A stretch of DNA of 64,000 nucleotides, from the NCBI GenBank assembly GCA_001603455.1, contig LUZA01000029.1, forward strand, positions 16,179 through 80,178. The letters are read 5' to 3'. Under the pieces are notes generated by a model, which worked only from the letters and a program-made list of their open reading frames with translations, made no database searches and had not been told where the DNA came from. This document shows, piece by piece, positions 16,206-25,824 of the stretch. A program made the translations under genes and the position numbers. Origin of the DNA: Bacteroidales bacterium Bact_09 (lineage in GTDB: Bacteria > Bacteroidota > Bacteroidia > Bacteroidales > UBA932). The first letter of the stretch is position 1; the number at the start of each line of letters is the position of its first letter.

Positions 16206-19200
16206 AAAGCTCCTCGATCTGTGTGTTGTACTTTTCTGCAAGATCCTTATCATCGTTAACCTTAAGGATATCGTTCACATGCACATAAGTACTGATGGCC
16301 GACTCGGCATCTGATGAAGACAGAAACCCGCCTTTGAAGGGGCTCAGGAAGTATTCAATAGCCTTGTACGTTTCGTCCAGGAACGGAATGGCCAGGGCAC
16401 GGGCTTTTTCGGGTTTTTTCAAAAAATAATACAGTTCGATGGTTTCCATGACGCCCACTTCGTTGAGCGAAGGTTGTACCACATAATTGAGAGGATACCG
16501 CTTCATGATCTCAATTCCCCTGTCCAGCAATGCTTCTGCCTTATTTGTCTTCCCTTCCAGTATCAGTGCCTTGGCGACCTGGGAATACATCTGCCTGACA
16601 GCCTGCTGCACAAGGTAAAGGTACGTAACGTGATAATCCAGCAATACGCCCGGCTCATCCATGCTGCCCCAACGGTAAACATCCATCAGTAGGTGATACA
16701 GTTTGTCGGTGTCCATATAAGGCACATTCCTTTGGATCGAATCCACCTTAAATGGCATAAGTTTATAGGCCATACCGTCAAAACGCAGGTACTCCCGGAT
16801 CCCGATGTTCAGATCGCCTCCTCTTGAGACAATATATATGGGCCTGTCCCACTCATAATTGGCCAGTAAGTCCAGGAACATCATCTCTACTTTCAGCAAC
16901 ATGTGCTTGTCAGAAGGAATATCCAAGTCCATGTACTCGGGAATCAGATGTGCGTCTTTTTCTGGAACGATACCGCAGGCCAGGACGTTTTTTTTGTTCA
17001 CGGGAATGCGCAATTTACGAGCCGGCAGATAATTGTACATGGTACCGTCTGTCAGCTGTAGTTTTGCCTTGAGATTTCCCATGACGCTCACCGCCTGTAT
17101 GGCAGAAACCCTGTCCGTTACGCGTTCATATACCGGAATGAATTCATTCGTGCCGTAAAGGTAAGACTCCCTGGTGATGGAGAATTTCACCGGAGCTGAT
17201 TCATAGGTGCGCCATTGCATTTGATCAATATACCAGTCCGTACCCAGCAGCGAGGTGTTCATAACCCTTACGTCAGTCCTGATACCTTCCACTTCCTGAG
17301 CATACCACAGCGGGAATGTATCATTGTCTCCGTGGGTAACGATGATGGCATTGCAATCCTCCCGGCATGTGTTCAGAAAATTATAGGCAAAATCGCGAGC
17401 CGTATAACGGCCGCTCCGGTCATGATCGTCCCAGTTTTGTGCCATCATCTGGAAAGGCACGAACAGACATAGTGCGGCTGCTAGCGATCCAGCTATTGTC
17501 TGGGGTAATTTCTTCTGCAGGAAATGGTACAGGGCCAATACTCCCAGTCCAACCCATATGGAAAATGCGTAGAAAGAACCTGCGTAGGCATAATCCCGCT
17601 CCCGTGGCTGGTACGGCGGCTGGTTCAGGTAAACCACAATGGCCAGTCCCGTCAGGAAGAACAGCAGGAAAGTAATCCAGGCATTGCGCCGGTCTTTGGC
17701 CGTCTGGTACAGCAGACCTGCCAATCCCAGTAACAGGGGTAACATATAGTAGTGGTTCTTGGCAGGGTTGTGCTTTAGCATATCAGGGGCTCCTGACTGG
17801 TCTCCCAGTCGTGCCCTGTCAAGGAATCCGATCCCACTTTCCCAGTTACCCCGTACGGGGTCTCCGGGGATGGTTCCCTGAATGTCGTTCTGGCGTCCTG
17901 CAAAGTTCCACATGAAATACCGCCAGTACATGTAATTAACCTGGTAGTCAAAGAAGAACAGCATATTGTCCCCGAAAGTTGGCATGCGTTTGCTTGCCGA
18001 ATTCAATTTCCCTTTCCCGGAATTGTAGGAGTCATAAAAGGAGGCATGTCCTTCGCGCTTGCTCCACATACGGGGAAAGAACATTTTGTCCGAATCATTG
18101 TAAACAGGCATTTCCGGTCCCTTCACACGAGCGTATCTGCCATTTTTTTTCACAGTTTGCCTGGTATCTTTAAAGGATTCGTAATTGGAATTGTAAATTC
18201 CGTCATACAACAGGGGGGGGGATCCATACTGTTCCCGTGCCAGATATTTTCCCAGTGCAAAAGGATTGTCCGGCTGGTTTTCATTTGTGGGTGTCTTGGC
18301 GCTGGATCGGATCACCACCATGGCAAATGAAGAATATCCTATGACTATGACAGTCAAGCACAGAAATATCGTGTTCCACAGTATTTTTCCTTTCCGGTGG
18401 GTGGCAAGGATACCCCAGAAAAGTAGTGCCGTAAGGGCCGCTACAAAAAATAACATTCCGGTATTATAGGGTAATCCGAAAATGTTTACGAACAAAAGGT
18501 CAAACCAACCTGATATTTTGGGTAACCAGGGAATGATCCCATACAGGATGAACGCAATGATTACCACCGATAACAACAGAGTAACGACAGCACCTTTCCA
18601 GGAAAAGGGATATTTCTTGTAAAAATAAATAAAAACAAGTGCCGGTATGGTCAGCAAGTTAAGCAGATGCACCCCTATGGAAAGCCCCATCAGGTATGCT
18701 ATCAGGACGATCCAACGGTTTGCATGGGGTTTGTCTGCGTTTTCTTCCCATTTGAGCATGGCCCAGAAAACAGCGGCAGTAAACATCGAAGACATACCGT
18801 AAACTTCTGCCTCAACCGCTGAAAACCAAGCCGTATCTGAAAATGAATAGACCAGGGATCCTGCAGCTGCAGCTCCCCAGATGGCTATGGCACTACCCCA
18901 TTTCAGGGGCATATTCTGTGTTTCCATCAGCCTTCTGCCCAAATGGGATATCGTCCAGAACAAGAAAAGAACGCAAAAGGCCGAAGCAAGTGCACTCATG
19001 GCATTGATCAGCATGGCGGCCTGCAGATCGCTTCCGAACATGGAAAACAACCTGCCTAACAACTGGTAAGTGGGATTCCCCGGAGGGTGTCCTACTTCCA
19101 GTTTGTAGGAAGATGCTATGAATTCGCCGCAATCCCAGAAACTGGCCGTTGGTTCTATGGTCGCTAGGTAAACAGCAGCGGAAATGGCAAATACCACCCA

Positions 19201-19242
19201 TCCTATCAGGAGATCTGCCTTTTTAAATGTCCTTGTTTCCAT
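16189..19242 (-). CDS. DUF2723 membrane protein, probable glycosyltransferase
   Basis: A 1017-residue protein. Residues 1-330 and about 510-600 hold many hydrophobic helices; the N-terminal part contains EPTASFWDCGEFIASSYKLEVGHPPGNP, where Asp/Glu and the HPPGNP loop resemble the first periplasmic loop of GT-C enzymes. The rest is soluble, ending in helical repeats. DUF2723 is widespread in Bacteroidota and, as I recall, forms CAZy family GT117; a lipid-linked sugar transfer at the outer face of the inner membrane is the likely role. It begins four bases after a -7 box (TACATTTG). Confidence 0.85.
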   Translation of the reverse strand: METRTFKKADLLIGWVVFAISAAVYLATIEPTASFWDCGEFIASSYKLEVGHPPGNPTYQLLGRLFSMFGSDLQAAMLINAMSALASAFCVLFLFWTISHLGRRLMETQNMPLKWGSAIAIWGAAAAGSLVYSFSDTAWFSAVEAEVYGMSSMFTAAVFWAMLKWEENADKPHANRWIVLIAYLMGLSIGVHLLNLLTIPALVFIYFYKKYPFSWKGAVVTLLLSVVIIAFILYGIIPWLPKISGWFDLLFVNIFGLPYNTGMLFFVAALTALLFWGILATHRKGKILWNTIFLCLTVIVIGYSSFAMVVIRSSAKTPTNENQPDNPFALGKYLAREQYGSPPLLYDGIYNSNYESFKDTRQTVKKNGRYARVKGPEMPVYNDSDKMFFPRMWSKREGHASFYDSYNSGKGKLNSASKRMPTFGDNMLFFFDYQVNYMYWRYFMWNFAGRQNDIQGTIPGDPVRGNWESGIGFLDRARLGDQSGAPDMLKHNPAKNHYYMLPLLLGLAGLLYQTAKDRRNAWITFLLFFLTGLAIVVYLNQPPYQPRERDYAYAGSFYAFSIWVGLGVLALYHFLQKKLPQTIAGSLAAALCLFVPFQMMAQNWDDHDRSGRYTARDFAYNFLNTCREDCNAIIVTHGDNDTFPLWYAQEVEGIRTDVRVMNTSLLGTDWYIDQMQWRTYESAPVKFSITRESYLYGTNEFIPVYERVTDRVSAIQAVSVMGNLKAKLQLTDGTMYNYLPARKLRIPVNKKNVLACGIVPEKDAHLIPEYMDLDIPSDKHMLLKVEMMFLDLLANYEWDRPIYIVSRGGDLNIGIREYLRFDGMAYKLMPFKVDSIQRNVPYMDTDKLYHLLMDVYRWGSMDEPGVLLDYHVTYLYLVQQAVRQMYSQVAKALILEGKTNKAEALLDRGIEIMKRYPLNYVVQPSLNEVGVMETIELYYFLKKPEKARALAIPFLDETYKAIEYFLSPFKGGFLSSSDAESAISTYVHVNDILKVNDDKDLAEKYNTQIEELFRKHQ

Positions 19243-19246
19243 TCCA

Positions 19247-19274
19247 CAAATGTAGACTATTTTTTTTACCTTTA
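19247..19274. promoter_or_regulatory. Divergent promoter pair DUF2723 / DUF4271
   Basis: Leftward TACATTTG (19254-19247) ends four bases before the DUF2723 ATG. Rightward TACCTTTA (19267-19274) lies 21 bases before the DUF4271 ATG. The boxes are 12 bases apart. Confidence 0.55.
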
Positions 19275-19295
19275 CCGTCGGTTTTGCTTTAAATT

Positions 19296-19925
19296 ATGGA
19301 TTATATAGTCCTTGGGCTCATTGTATCTTTCTGTTTTATTCTTATCTTCACCCGTGCTCCTCTGACCAGGCTGCTAACGGGTTGTTTCCGTTATAACATT
19401 TCCATCGAAAACGAAGATCAGGGAAATATAAGGTTTTCACGCTTTTTTCTGTGTTTTTTCATCTTGGCGGTGATTTCATTTTTTATTGCTTCGCATGATC
19501 GGTTGCTTTCTCCCCGGCCTTTTGCACTGACAGGAATGTCAAAACCCTTTGTTTTTATGGCAGTCCTGGGAACATTCTGCATATGGGTCCTGTTCAAGAT
19601 GATCCTGCTGAGAATTATCGGATGGACGATCGATTCATCTGCATTCATGAATTTTCTGGGCCGCACCGGACAGGATTACTGCATTCTGACCGGTCTCGCA
19701 TTTATTCCCTTTCTGGTTCTTTTCCATATCCTGGGAAAACCTTCCGGGAATACCATACTTTTGGCTGCAGCAGTCCTGTCTGCAGCCGGTTATCTGATCT
19801 ATGCCCTACGTTGTATAAGGATTTTTCTTTCCGCCGGGTATTCTCTATTTTTCTGGATTTTGTATCTTTGTACGTTTGAACTAGTACCTTTTGGGGTGTT
19901 AATTCATTATCTTGCTGGGATATGA
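19296..19925 (+). CDS. DUF4271 membrane protein
   Basis: A 209-residue integral membrane protein with about six hydrophobic helices, which I recognise as DUF4271. No function is known. In Bacteroidota it commonly sits before uroporphyrinogen-III synthase, as here, with the two genes overlapping by four bases (ATGA). The family has no catalytic motif I can identify. It may be linked to heme or envelope biology, but this rests only on gene order. Confidence 0.82.
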   Translation: MDYIVLGLIVSFCFILIFTRAPLTRLLTGCFRYNISIENEDQGNIRFSRFFLCFFILAVISFFIASHDRLLSPRPFALTGMSKPFVFMAVLGTFCIWVLFKMILLRIIGWTIDSSAFMNFLGRTGQDYCILTGLAFIPFLVLFHILGKPSGNTILLAAAVLSAAGYLIYALRCIRIFLSAGYSLFFWILYLCTFELVPFGVLIHYLAGI

Positions 19926-20668
19926 CAATGAAAATCAGAAACATACTTATTTCACAACCCACTCCCAACGGATGTTCCCCCTATGTAGAAATCAAAGAGA
20001 AATTTGGTCTGAACATTGACTTCATTCCGTTTATTCGTGTCGCGGGGCTGTCGGCCAAAGATTTCAGAATACAACGGATCAACATACTGGATCATACAGC
20101 GGTTGTTTTCACTTCCCGTTCTGCCATCGATTCGTTTTTTCATCTTAGCGAAGAAATGCGTATCACCATACCGGAAACCATGAAGTATTTCTGCATGACG
20201 GAAGCCGTTGCCTTCTACCTGCAAAAATATATCGTTTACAGAAAAAGAAAAATCTTCTCTGGTAAAGGGAATATTCCGTCTCTGGTAGAAACCATAAACC
20301 CTAAGCACAAGAACGAAGTGTTCCTCCTTACCCTTGCAGACTGCTATAATCCGGAATTGCCTCTTGCTTTTGAAAAGGCAGGGCTTAAATTCACCAAGGC
20401 CATCCTTACGCGTACCATCATGGAAGATTTGTCGGGAGTTGATCTGAAAAAATACCAGATGCTGGTGTTTTATTCTCCGGCAGACGTACGCTCCTTGCTG
20501 GAGAATTTTCCGGACTTCAAACAAAATAGCGTCTTGTTTGGGACCTTTGGTAATGCTACTGCCACGGCCTTGAAAGAAGCCAGTCTTCAAGCTTGTTTTG
20601 AAGCTCCCACACCGGAAGCCCCATCTATTGCACGGGCCCTGATGCTTTACCTGGAAAAGAATAAGTGA
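19922..20668 (+). CDS. hemD: Uroporphyrinogen-III synthase
   Basis: A 248-residue HemD-fold protein that would close hydroxymethylbilane into uroporphyrinogen III. The family is poorly conserved; support comes from the two-lobe pattern with VVFTSRSAIDSFF, LVFYSPADVRSLLENF and FGTFGNATATALKEASL. The other heme genes are not in the window. It is coupled to DUF4271 by ATGA overlap. The next gene begins three bases after its stop. Bacteroidales often have partial heme pathways, so the in vivo role could be limited. Confidence 0.82.
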   Translation: MTMKIRNILISQPTPNGCSPYVEIKEKFGLNIDFIPFIRVAGLSAKDFRIQRINILDHTAVVFTSRSAIDSFFHLSEEMRITIPETMKYFCMTEAVAFYLQKYIVYRKRKIFSGKGNIPSLVETINPKHKNEVFLLTLADCYNPELPLAFEKAGLKFTKAILTRTIMEDLSGVDLKKYQMLVFYSPADVRSLLENFPDFKQNSVLFGTFGNATATALKEASLQACFEAPTPEAPSIARALMLYLEKNK

Positions 20669-20670
20669 TT

Positions 20671-21063
20671 ATGAAACGGACAATACGTCTGTACTTAATC
20701 TTTCTTTTGGCCATAATGACCGTTTCCTGCCAGAAGAATTTCAATCATTACAGGGAACTGGCCTATGGCAAGTGGGAACTCGTCTCTGTTGACGGGAAAG
20801 CTCCTCTGGTCCCCGAACAGCTTTATTTCAAAACAAGTTCTTCTGTAACCCTGATCCGGGAAGGGGCTTCTTACGACGGGCAGTATGAATTTTATTGCGA
20901 TGTACTGAGCACTTATTTCGAGACGTACCAGAACCTGTTCCAGGAATGGCGCGTAGACACCATGAAAGATTCCCTGATGCGTGCTATCGTGGAGTTTGGA
21001 CTGATGAACGGTGATTCCCTGGATACGGGTGCTGTACTGGAATACAGAAAACTTCCGTTATGA
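20671..21063 (+). CDS. Small hypothetical lipoprotein
   Basis: A 130-residue protein with a lipoprotein signal (LLAIMTVSCQ; lipid Cys near residue 19). The mature part contains ELAYGKWELVSVDGKAPLVPEQLYFKT, the form of a small lipocalin-like or META-like beta-barrel domain. I do not recognise a named family. ATG 20671 is preferred over the GTG two codons earlier. It is joined to hemD (3-base gap) and rnpA (ATGA overlap), a tight operon, though no functional link is obvious. Confidence 0.7.
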   Translation: MKRTIRLYLIFLLAIMTVSCQKNFNHYRELAYGKWELVSVDGKAPLVPEQLYFKTSSSVTLIREGASYDGQYEFYCDVLSTYFETYQNLFQEWRVDTMKDSLMRAIVEFGLMNGDSLDTGAVLEYRKLPL

Positions 21064-21494
21064 AAACGGATACTGACTGCACATTTCCCAAAAAAATGCG
21101 GCTTTCTTCCAGAAAAGAGATCGAATCCCTATTCTCCGGAGCGGGGTCTTTTATAGTAGGTCCTTTCCGTGTTTTTTACCGCGCTTTCAGGATGAAGGAG
21201 AACTATCCCGCCCCTTGTAGCATGACCATTGCCGTACCCAAAAAACATATCAGATCCGCTGTGAAGAGAAATCTGATCAAGCGACGCACCCGGGAATCTT
21301 TCCGGCTGCATTATGCCCGATTACTGAAACCTGCCCTTACAGGCAGTGGAACAAGGCTTATTTTTTTATGCATATATTTGCCTCATGAAGTCAAACCCTT
21401 CGACCTTCTGGAAACTAAAATGCAGGTATTGCTGGAGCATTTTTCTAAAATGCTTGAAAAAGGGTTTGACCTTTCCCCTGATCCTGCTGGTTAA
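21060..21494 (+). CDS. rnpA: Ribonuclease P protein component
   Basis: A 144-residue RnpA, the protein partner of the RNase P RNA that matures tRNA 5' ends. The signature helix [20 protein letters not shown] holds the RNR motif, and the N-terminal [17 protein letters not shown] is typical. Full length. ATGA overlap with the lipoprotein upstream. Its 3' end overlaps yidD in another frame. Unlike the classic arrangement, rpmH is not adjacent. Confidence 0.93.
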   Translation: MKTDTDCTFPKKMRLSSRKEIESLFSGAGSFIVGPFRVFYRAFRMKENYPAPCSMTIAVPKKHIRSAVKRNLIKRRTRESFRLHYARLLKPALTGSGTRLIFLCIYLPHEVKPFDLLETKMQVLLEHFSKMLEKGFDLSPDPAG

Positions 21495-21675
21495 ATGCTA
21501 TCAACTCTGCATATCTCCTTTTACACCTCCTTCCTGCCGCTTCACACCAACCTGTTCCCGGTATGCCATCGAGGCTCTGCGCAGGTATGGACCGTTCAAA
21601 GGCCTGTACCTGGCCATATGGCGATTTCTCCGTTGTAATCCCTGGGGAAGCAGCGGTTATGATCCGGTACCCTGA
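21454..21675 (+). CDS. yidD: Membrane protein insertion efficiency factor YidD
   Basis: Core motif [19 protein letters not shown] followed by [31 protein letters not shown] leaves no doubt about the family. YidD is a small amphipathic peripheral inner-membrane protein that supports YidC. Two starts are possible: TTG at 21454 gives 73 residues, the usual family size, with a 41-base overlap with rnpA; ATG at 21385 gives 96 residues with a 110-base overlap. I prefer TTG on length and on the N-terminus [17 protein letters not shown]. The stop lies 19 bases inside the convergent uvrC. Confidence 0.88.
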   Translation: MKKGLTFPLILLVKCYQLCISPFTPPSCRFTPTCSRYAIEALRRYGPFKGLYLAIWRFLRCNPWGSSGYDPVP

Positions 21676-23480
21676 TTTACTGTAAATTCTTTGATCTTCA
21701 CAGCAAGTTTTGCCGGAACGATCCGGGCAAGCTCTTCTTCCGTCGCCAGGGCTATCTGTTTGAGGCTTCCAAAATGACCAAGCAGTTTTTCCATTGTCCG
21801 GGGACCGATACCCGGTATATCCAGTAAAGCAGACCGGGTAAAACCGGCACTGCGTTTTTTTCTGTGAAAAGTGATTCCAAAACGGTGTGCCTCGTTGCGT
21901 AACTGCATCAGCAACCTTAACGAAGAGGAATTCTTATCCAGGAACAAAGGGGTTCTGTCAGTTGCAAGATAGATCTCCTCCAGCCTTTTGGCCAGACCGA
22001 CCACAGTAATTCTTTCCGCAAGTCCCAGTCCGTCCAGTACATTGAAAGCGGCTGACAGCTGGCCTTTTCCCCCGTCTATAACAACCAGCTGGGGCAGCGG
22101 GCTGCCTTCGCTCTGAAGACGGCTGTAACGGCGTGTAACGACTTCTGTCATAGATGCAAAATCATCGGGTCCTTCAACACTTTTTATGGCAAAATGACGG
22201 TAATCCTTTTTGCTCGGAATCCCGTTCCTGAATACGACACAAGCCGCTACCGGATGGCTCCCCTGCAGGTTAGAATTGTCAAAACATTCAATGTGTAAGG
22301 GCAATACATTCATGCGTAGGTCCTCTTTCAGCCGGGTAAGCATTTTCTGTGTCTTTTGCTCCCGTACGGTTCTCTTGTCCCGGGATTCCATCAGATGTAA
22401 TTGTTCCGTCCTGTAATTGCCTGCATTGCGCATACTTAGCGATACAAGTGTTTGTTTATCTCCTTTTTTGGGAACATGTACCTTGTTGTTCCCCGGAATA
22501 GCTTCGGGGAGGAACGGGACAATAATCTCCCTGGACAACCCCCCCTGTTGTTCTTTCATTCCGGCCATAAACAGGCTCAGTACCGCAGCGGGATCTTCCT
22601 CTATCTGTAATTTGTATTTCACATTCAGGGACTGTATGACGGCACCGCCGGAAACACGCAGAAAATTTCCAAAAGCCATGGATGAAGGGGTGTCAACTAC
22701 CAGGCTGAATACATCCACATCGGATATGCGGGGACTTACGATCACCGACCTGGCCTGATACCGTGTCAATGCTTCCCACTGTTCCTTGAATTTTTGAGCC
22801 TGTTCAAAATTGAGCGTCCGGACAGCCGTTTGCATCTGTTCTTCCAATATTTTACGCACCGAGGCCACGTCTCCCTTGAGGATACTGACTACTGACCGTA
22901 TATAGCCATCATAATCCTGGGCCGATTCTTCCCCTGTACAGGGTGCCTTACAACGGCCGATATGTGCCTGCAGGCATTTTTTGTATTTACCCGCAGCTAT
23001 CGCCTGTGGCACCAAGTGTAGTGAACAGGTACGCAGCGGGTACAGGGTATGCAGCAGTTGCAGCAGCTGTTTGCAATAATAAACGCTTGTATAGGGTCCG
23101 AAATACAGAGAACCGTCCCTGATCATCCTTCTTGTCTGCATAACGCGGGGAAAGGACTCGTCTTTTACGCATATCCAGGGAAATGTTTTGTCATCCTTGA
23201 GCAAAATATTATACCTGGGCTGTATGGTCTTGATCAGGTTGTTCTCCAGCAGCAGGGCATCGCTTTCAGTTTCCACCACTGTGTATTCGAGCGATTGGAC
23301 CTGGCTGACCATTCGCCGTGTTTTTACCGATAAGTTCCTGCCTGCCGTAAAATACTGTAATACGCGCTTTTTCAGGTCTTTTGCCTTTCCCACATAGATC
23401 ACATTACCGTCCTTGTTCAAGAACCTGTACACTCCGCACTGATGGGGTAAAAGAGCTAATTGGTCAGCCATGTTAATCAT
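21657..23480 (-). CDS. uvrC: Excinuclease ABC subunit C
   Basis: A 607-residue nucleotide excision repair nuclease that cuts on both sides of a lesion with UvrB. Domains in order: GIY-YIG nuclease ([20 protein letters not shown], residues 10-95), Cys-rich segment, UvrB-binding UVR motif near residue 205 ([18 protein letters not shown]), RNase H-like endonuclease ([21 protein letters not shown]), and C-terminal helix-hairpin-helix ([19 protein letters not shown]). Start is 23480 (MINMADQ) or 23471 (MADQ). A weak -7 match (TAATTTTA, 23495-23488) precedes 23480 by 7 bases. Confidence 0.95.
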   Translation of the reverse strand: MINMADQLALLPHQCGVYRFLNKDGNVIYVGKAKDLKKRVLQYFTAGRNLSVKTRRMVSQVQSLEYTVVETESDALLLENNLIKTIQPRYNILLKDDKTFPWICVKDESFPRVMQTRRMIRDGSLYFGPYTSVYYCKQLLQLLHTLYPLRTCSLHLVPQAIAAGKYKKCLQAHIGRCKAPCTGEESAQDYDGYIRSVVSILKGDVASVRKILEEQMQTAVRTLNFEQAQKFKEQWEALTRYQARSVIVSPRISDVDVFSLVVDTPSSMAFGNFLRVSGGAVIQSLNVKYKLQIEEDPAAVLSLFMAGMKEQQGGLSREIIVPFLPEAIPGNNKVHVPKKGDKQTLVSLSMRNAGNYRTEQLHLMESRDKRTVREQKTQKMLTRLKEDLRMNVLPLHIECFDNSNLQGSHPVAACVVFRNGIPSKKDYRHFAIKSVEGPDDFASMTEVVTRRYSRLQSEGSPLPQLVVIDGGKGQLSAAFNVLDGLGLAERITVVGLAKRLEEIYLATDRTPLFLDKNSSSLRLLMQLRNEAHRFGITFHRKKRSAGFTRSALLDIPGIGPRTMEKLLGHFGSLKQIALATEEELARIVPAKLAVKIKEFTVNQGTGS

Positions 23481-23497
23481 TACGTTGTAAAATTACA

Positions 23498-23505
23498 TAT
23501 ATTTG
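23498..23505 (+). promoter_or_regulatory. -7 box for the OlsF-like gene
   Basis: TATATTTG, a perfect match to TAnnTTTG, lies 11 bases before ATG 23517. It fixes the start downstream of an in-frame upstream extension reaching back into the uvrC region. Confidence 0.65.
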
Positions 23506-23516
23506 CCAAACCATTT

Positions 23517-25301
23517 ATGAAAAAACTGATAGAAACAAAAGATCTGCGACAGGTCTTCGGAGAAAAATCGGTTGTGGGTTTTTTTCTGGCACCGGCCCTG
23601 ATGAAACTGATGAAGCTTGACAAGATCAACAAGCTTTATAACAAGGTAGCAGACTTTCAGGGCCGTGATTGTCTCGAGGCTTTTCTGGCCGAGATGCGCA
23701 TTACTTACGAAATACCTTCCACAGATCTGGCCAACCTTCCCAAGGAGGGGCCTTTCATAACCGTATCGAATCACGCTTACGGCGGCCTGGACGGAATCAT
23801 CCTGATGCATCTTGTATCAGAGGAAAGGCCTGATTTAAAGGTTATCGTTAATTTTTTGTTGTCGCGTATTAAACCGTTGCAGAATTTCTTCTTACCTGTC
23901 AATGCTTTTGATAAAAACGTATCTTCCCGTTCCAGCATCAAAGGGATCCGCCTTGCCAAAGAATGCCTGCAAAAAGGCAAACCCTTGGGTCTTTTCCCTG
24001 CCGGAGAAGTATCTCACATAGGACCTTCAGGACAGGTGGAAGACCTTCCCTGGCATACCCCGATAGTCAAATTTATTCTGAATGCCAGTGTTCCTGTGGT
24101 CCCTATTTATTTTGAAGGACATAATTCGGCCCGTTTCATGCGCAGGGCAAAGATCCATCCCCTGTTGCAGACAGCCAGTCTTCCGGCGGAAGTCTTGAAC
24201 AAAAAAGGACAGCGGATTTCTATCCGGATCGGGGCGCCCGTGAGCGTAGCAGAACAACAACGCTATACAGACTATAAAGAGCTGGGGAATTACCTACGTG
24301 CACGGACCTATGCGCTGGCTGCCAATATAGAAAAGGATGACAAATACAAAGGTCTGGAAAATGCTTCGCCCATAGCACCGGCCAAGCAACACGAACTTGC
24401 TGCCAGAGAGATAGAACAATTGCCTTCCCGAAGCTGTCTTTTCAGAATCAATAATTTTGCCGCTTATTTTGCTCCTTATTCCTTTATCCCCAATATCATG
24501 TACGAGATCGGACGCAAAAGGGAGGAGGCTTTCCGTACCGTGGGAGAAGGGACTTACCAGCCACTGGACCTGGATACCTTCGACAGGAATTACCACCACC
24601 TGATCCTGTGGGATACAGACAAAAAAGCCATCGTGGGGGCATACCGCATAGGCATGGGCGCCAACTTGATGAAACGTTTTGGGGTAATGGGATTCTACAA
24701 TAGCACGCTTTTTAAGTTTGATCAAAAATTTGAACCGGTTCTGAATCAAAGCATGGAACTGGGAAGGGCTTTCATCAGCCACGAATACCGTTACGAGGCC
24801 ATACCCATGATGCTTCTTTTCAAGGGTTTGTTCCACATCATGCTCCGCAACGAAGAGTACCGCTATTTCATAGGACCGGTAAGCATTTCGTCCTGGTATC
24901 CCAAATTGTATCAATCCCTGATACATAAATACATCATGGAACACCATAGCATCATGGATTATCACGATTGTGTCCATCCCAGAATACCATTCAACCCTGA
25001 TTTTGGACTGGTAGATCCCAGCGTGTTGTTGCGCGATGTTCAGACACCCGAACAGCTTGACCGGCTGCTGATGCGCATGAGCAACAGGCAATACCGTCTT
25101 CCTTCACTGGTCAAGCGGTATCTGAAACTGAACGCAAAAGTGGTTGTGTTCAATATAGACAGGGAATTTAACGATTCCCTTGACGGATTCATCGTATGTG
25201 ACGTTTTCGATGTCTCTAAAGAAGAGCTAATTATGGTAACCAAGGATATTTCCGATCCTTCCATAATCGAAAAGCGATTTGGAAAACACCTCACAAGATA
25301 A
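23517..25301 (+). CDS. Bifunctional amino-acid-lipid acyltransferase (OlsF-like)
   Basis: A 594-residue fusion. The N-terminal half is a PlsC-type O-acyltransferase: VSNHAYGGLDG (variant of the catalytic HX4D motif, here His followed by Asp), then FPAGEVSH and PVVPIYFEGHNS. The C-terminal half is a GNAT-type N-acyltransferase (NYHHLILWDTDKKAIVGAYRIGMG, FKFDQKFEPVLNQSMELGRAFI), like OlsB. This order matches OlsF proteins, which make ornithine or glycine lipids from acyl-ACP. In Bacteroides the same two steps are done by separate GlsB and GlsA proteins. The 3' end overlaps tadA by 23 bases. Confidence 0.8.
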   Translation: MKKLIETKDLRQVFGEKSVVGFFLAPALMKLMKLDKINKLYNKVADFQGRDCLEAFLAEMRITYEIPSTDLANLPKEGPFITVSNHAYGGLDGIILMHLVSEERPDLKVIVNFLLSRIKPLQNFFLPVNAFDKNVSSRSSIKGIRLAKECLQKGKPLGLFPAGEVSHIGPSGQVEDLPWHTPIVKFILNASVPVVPIYFEGHNSARFMRRAKIHPLLQTASLPAEVLNKKGQRISIRIGAPVSVAEQQRYTDYKELGNYLRARTYALAANIEKDDKYKGLENASPIAPAKQHELAAREIEQLPSRSCLFRINNFAAYFAPYSFIPNIMYEIGRKREEAFRTVGEGTYQPLDLDTFDRNYHHLILWDTDKKAIVGAYRIGMGANLMKRFGVMGFYNSTLFKFDQKFEPVLNQSMELGRAFISHEYRYEAIPMMLLFKGLFHIMLRNEEYRYFIGPVSISSWYPKLYQSLIHKYIMEHHSIMDYHDCVHPRIPFNPDFGLVDPSVLLRDVQTPEQLDRLLMRMSNRQYRLPSLVKRYLKLNAKVVVFNIDREFNDSLDGFIVCDVFDVSKEELIMVTKDISDPSIIEKRFGKHLTR

Positions 25302-25722
25302 GTATTATATGCAAAAAGCCCTGGAAGAGGCGTATGCAGCCCGCGGAAAAGACGAGATTCCCGTGGGAGCGGTTATCGTGTGCCGTGGAAAGATCATCGC
25401 CAGGACACACAATCTTACTGAAACCCTGAACGATCCCACTGCCCATGCCGAAATGCAGGCCATTACGGCTGCATGTAATGCACTGGGAGGAAAATGCCTT
25501 GACCAATGCACCATGTACGTAACATTAGAACCCTGTGTGATGTGCGCCGGAGCCAGCTCCTGGGCCCAATTGGGTCGCCTGGTGTATGCAGCATCTGACC
25601 CCAAAAAGGGTTTTTCCCTCTATTCTGACAAGATACTCCACCCAAAAACAGAAGTATCAGCCGGTTTAATGGCTGACCTGGCAAAAAAGTTGTTGAAAGA
25701 TTTTTTTGCTGGGAAACGCTAA
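25279..25722 (+). CDS. tadA: tRNA-specific adenosine deaminase
   Basis: A 147-residue zinc deaminase. DPTAHAEMQAI carries the zinc His and catalytic Glu; EPCVMCAGA carries the two zinc Cys. TadA converts A34 to inosine in tRNA-Arg(ACG). ARGKDEIPVGAVIV is typical of the family's N-terminus. A C-terminal KKLLKDFFAGKR tail may touch RNA. The start overlaps the acyltransferase by 23 bases. Two tRNA genes follow directly downstream, but from their own promoter. Confidence 0.92.
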   Translation: MENTSQDKYYMQKALEEAYAARGKDEIPVGAVIVCRGKIIARTHNLTETLNDPTAHAEMQAITAACNALGGKCLDQCTMYVTLEPCVMCAGASSWAQLGRLVYAASDPKKGFSLYSDKILHPKTEVSAGLMADLAKKLLKDFFAGKR

Positions 25723-25735
25723 TGTTATATCTTTG
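25705..25735 (+). promoter_or_regulatory. Promoter of the tRNA-Gln pair
   Basis: TTTG (25705-25708), a 19-base spacer, and TATCTTTG (25728-25735) match the full Bacteroidota promoter. The first tRNA starts 11 bases later. The upstream element lies inside the end of tadA. Confidence 0.75.
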
Positions 25736-25746
25736 CACCCTCCGAT

Positions 25747-25817
25747 TGAGCTATGGTGTAATGGTAGCACTACAGATTTTGGTTCTGTCTGTCTAGGTTC
25801 GAATCCTGGTAGCTCAA
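25747..25817 (+). tRNA. tRNA-Gln (anticodon UUG)
   Basis: A 71-base cloverleaf: acceptor arm TGAGCTA pairs with TAGCTCA, discriminator A. The anticodon stem ACAGA/TCTGT encloses the loop TTTTGGT with anticodon TTG. The T-loop is GGTTCGAATCC. U1-A72, the weak first pair favoured by GlnRS, is present. CCA is not encoded and must be added after transcription. Confidence 0.96.
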
Positions 25818-25824
25818 CAAACAC

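Noticed and set aside
24294-25091. 265-codon antisense frame opposite the acyltransferase
   Set aside because: Composition is typical of a shadow frame, with no motif and no promoter.
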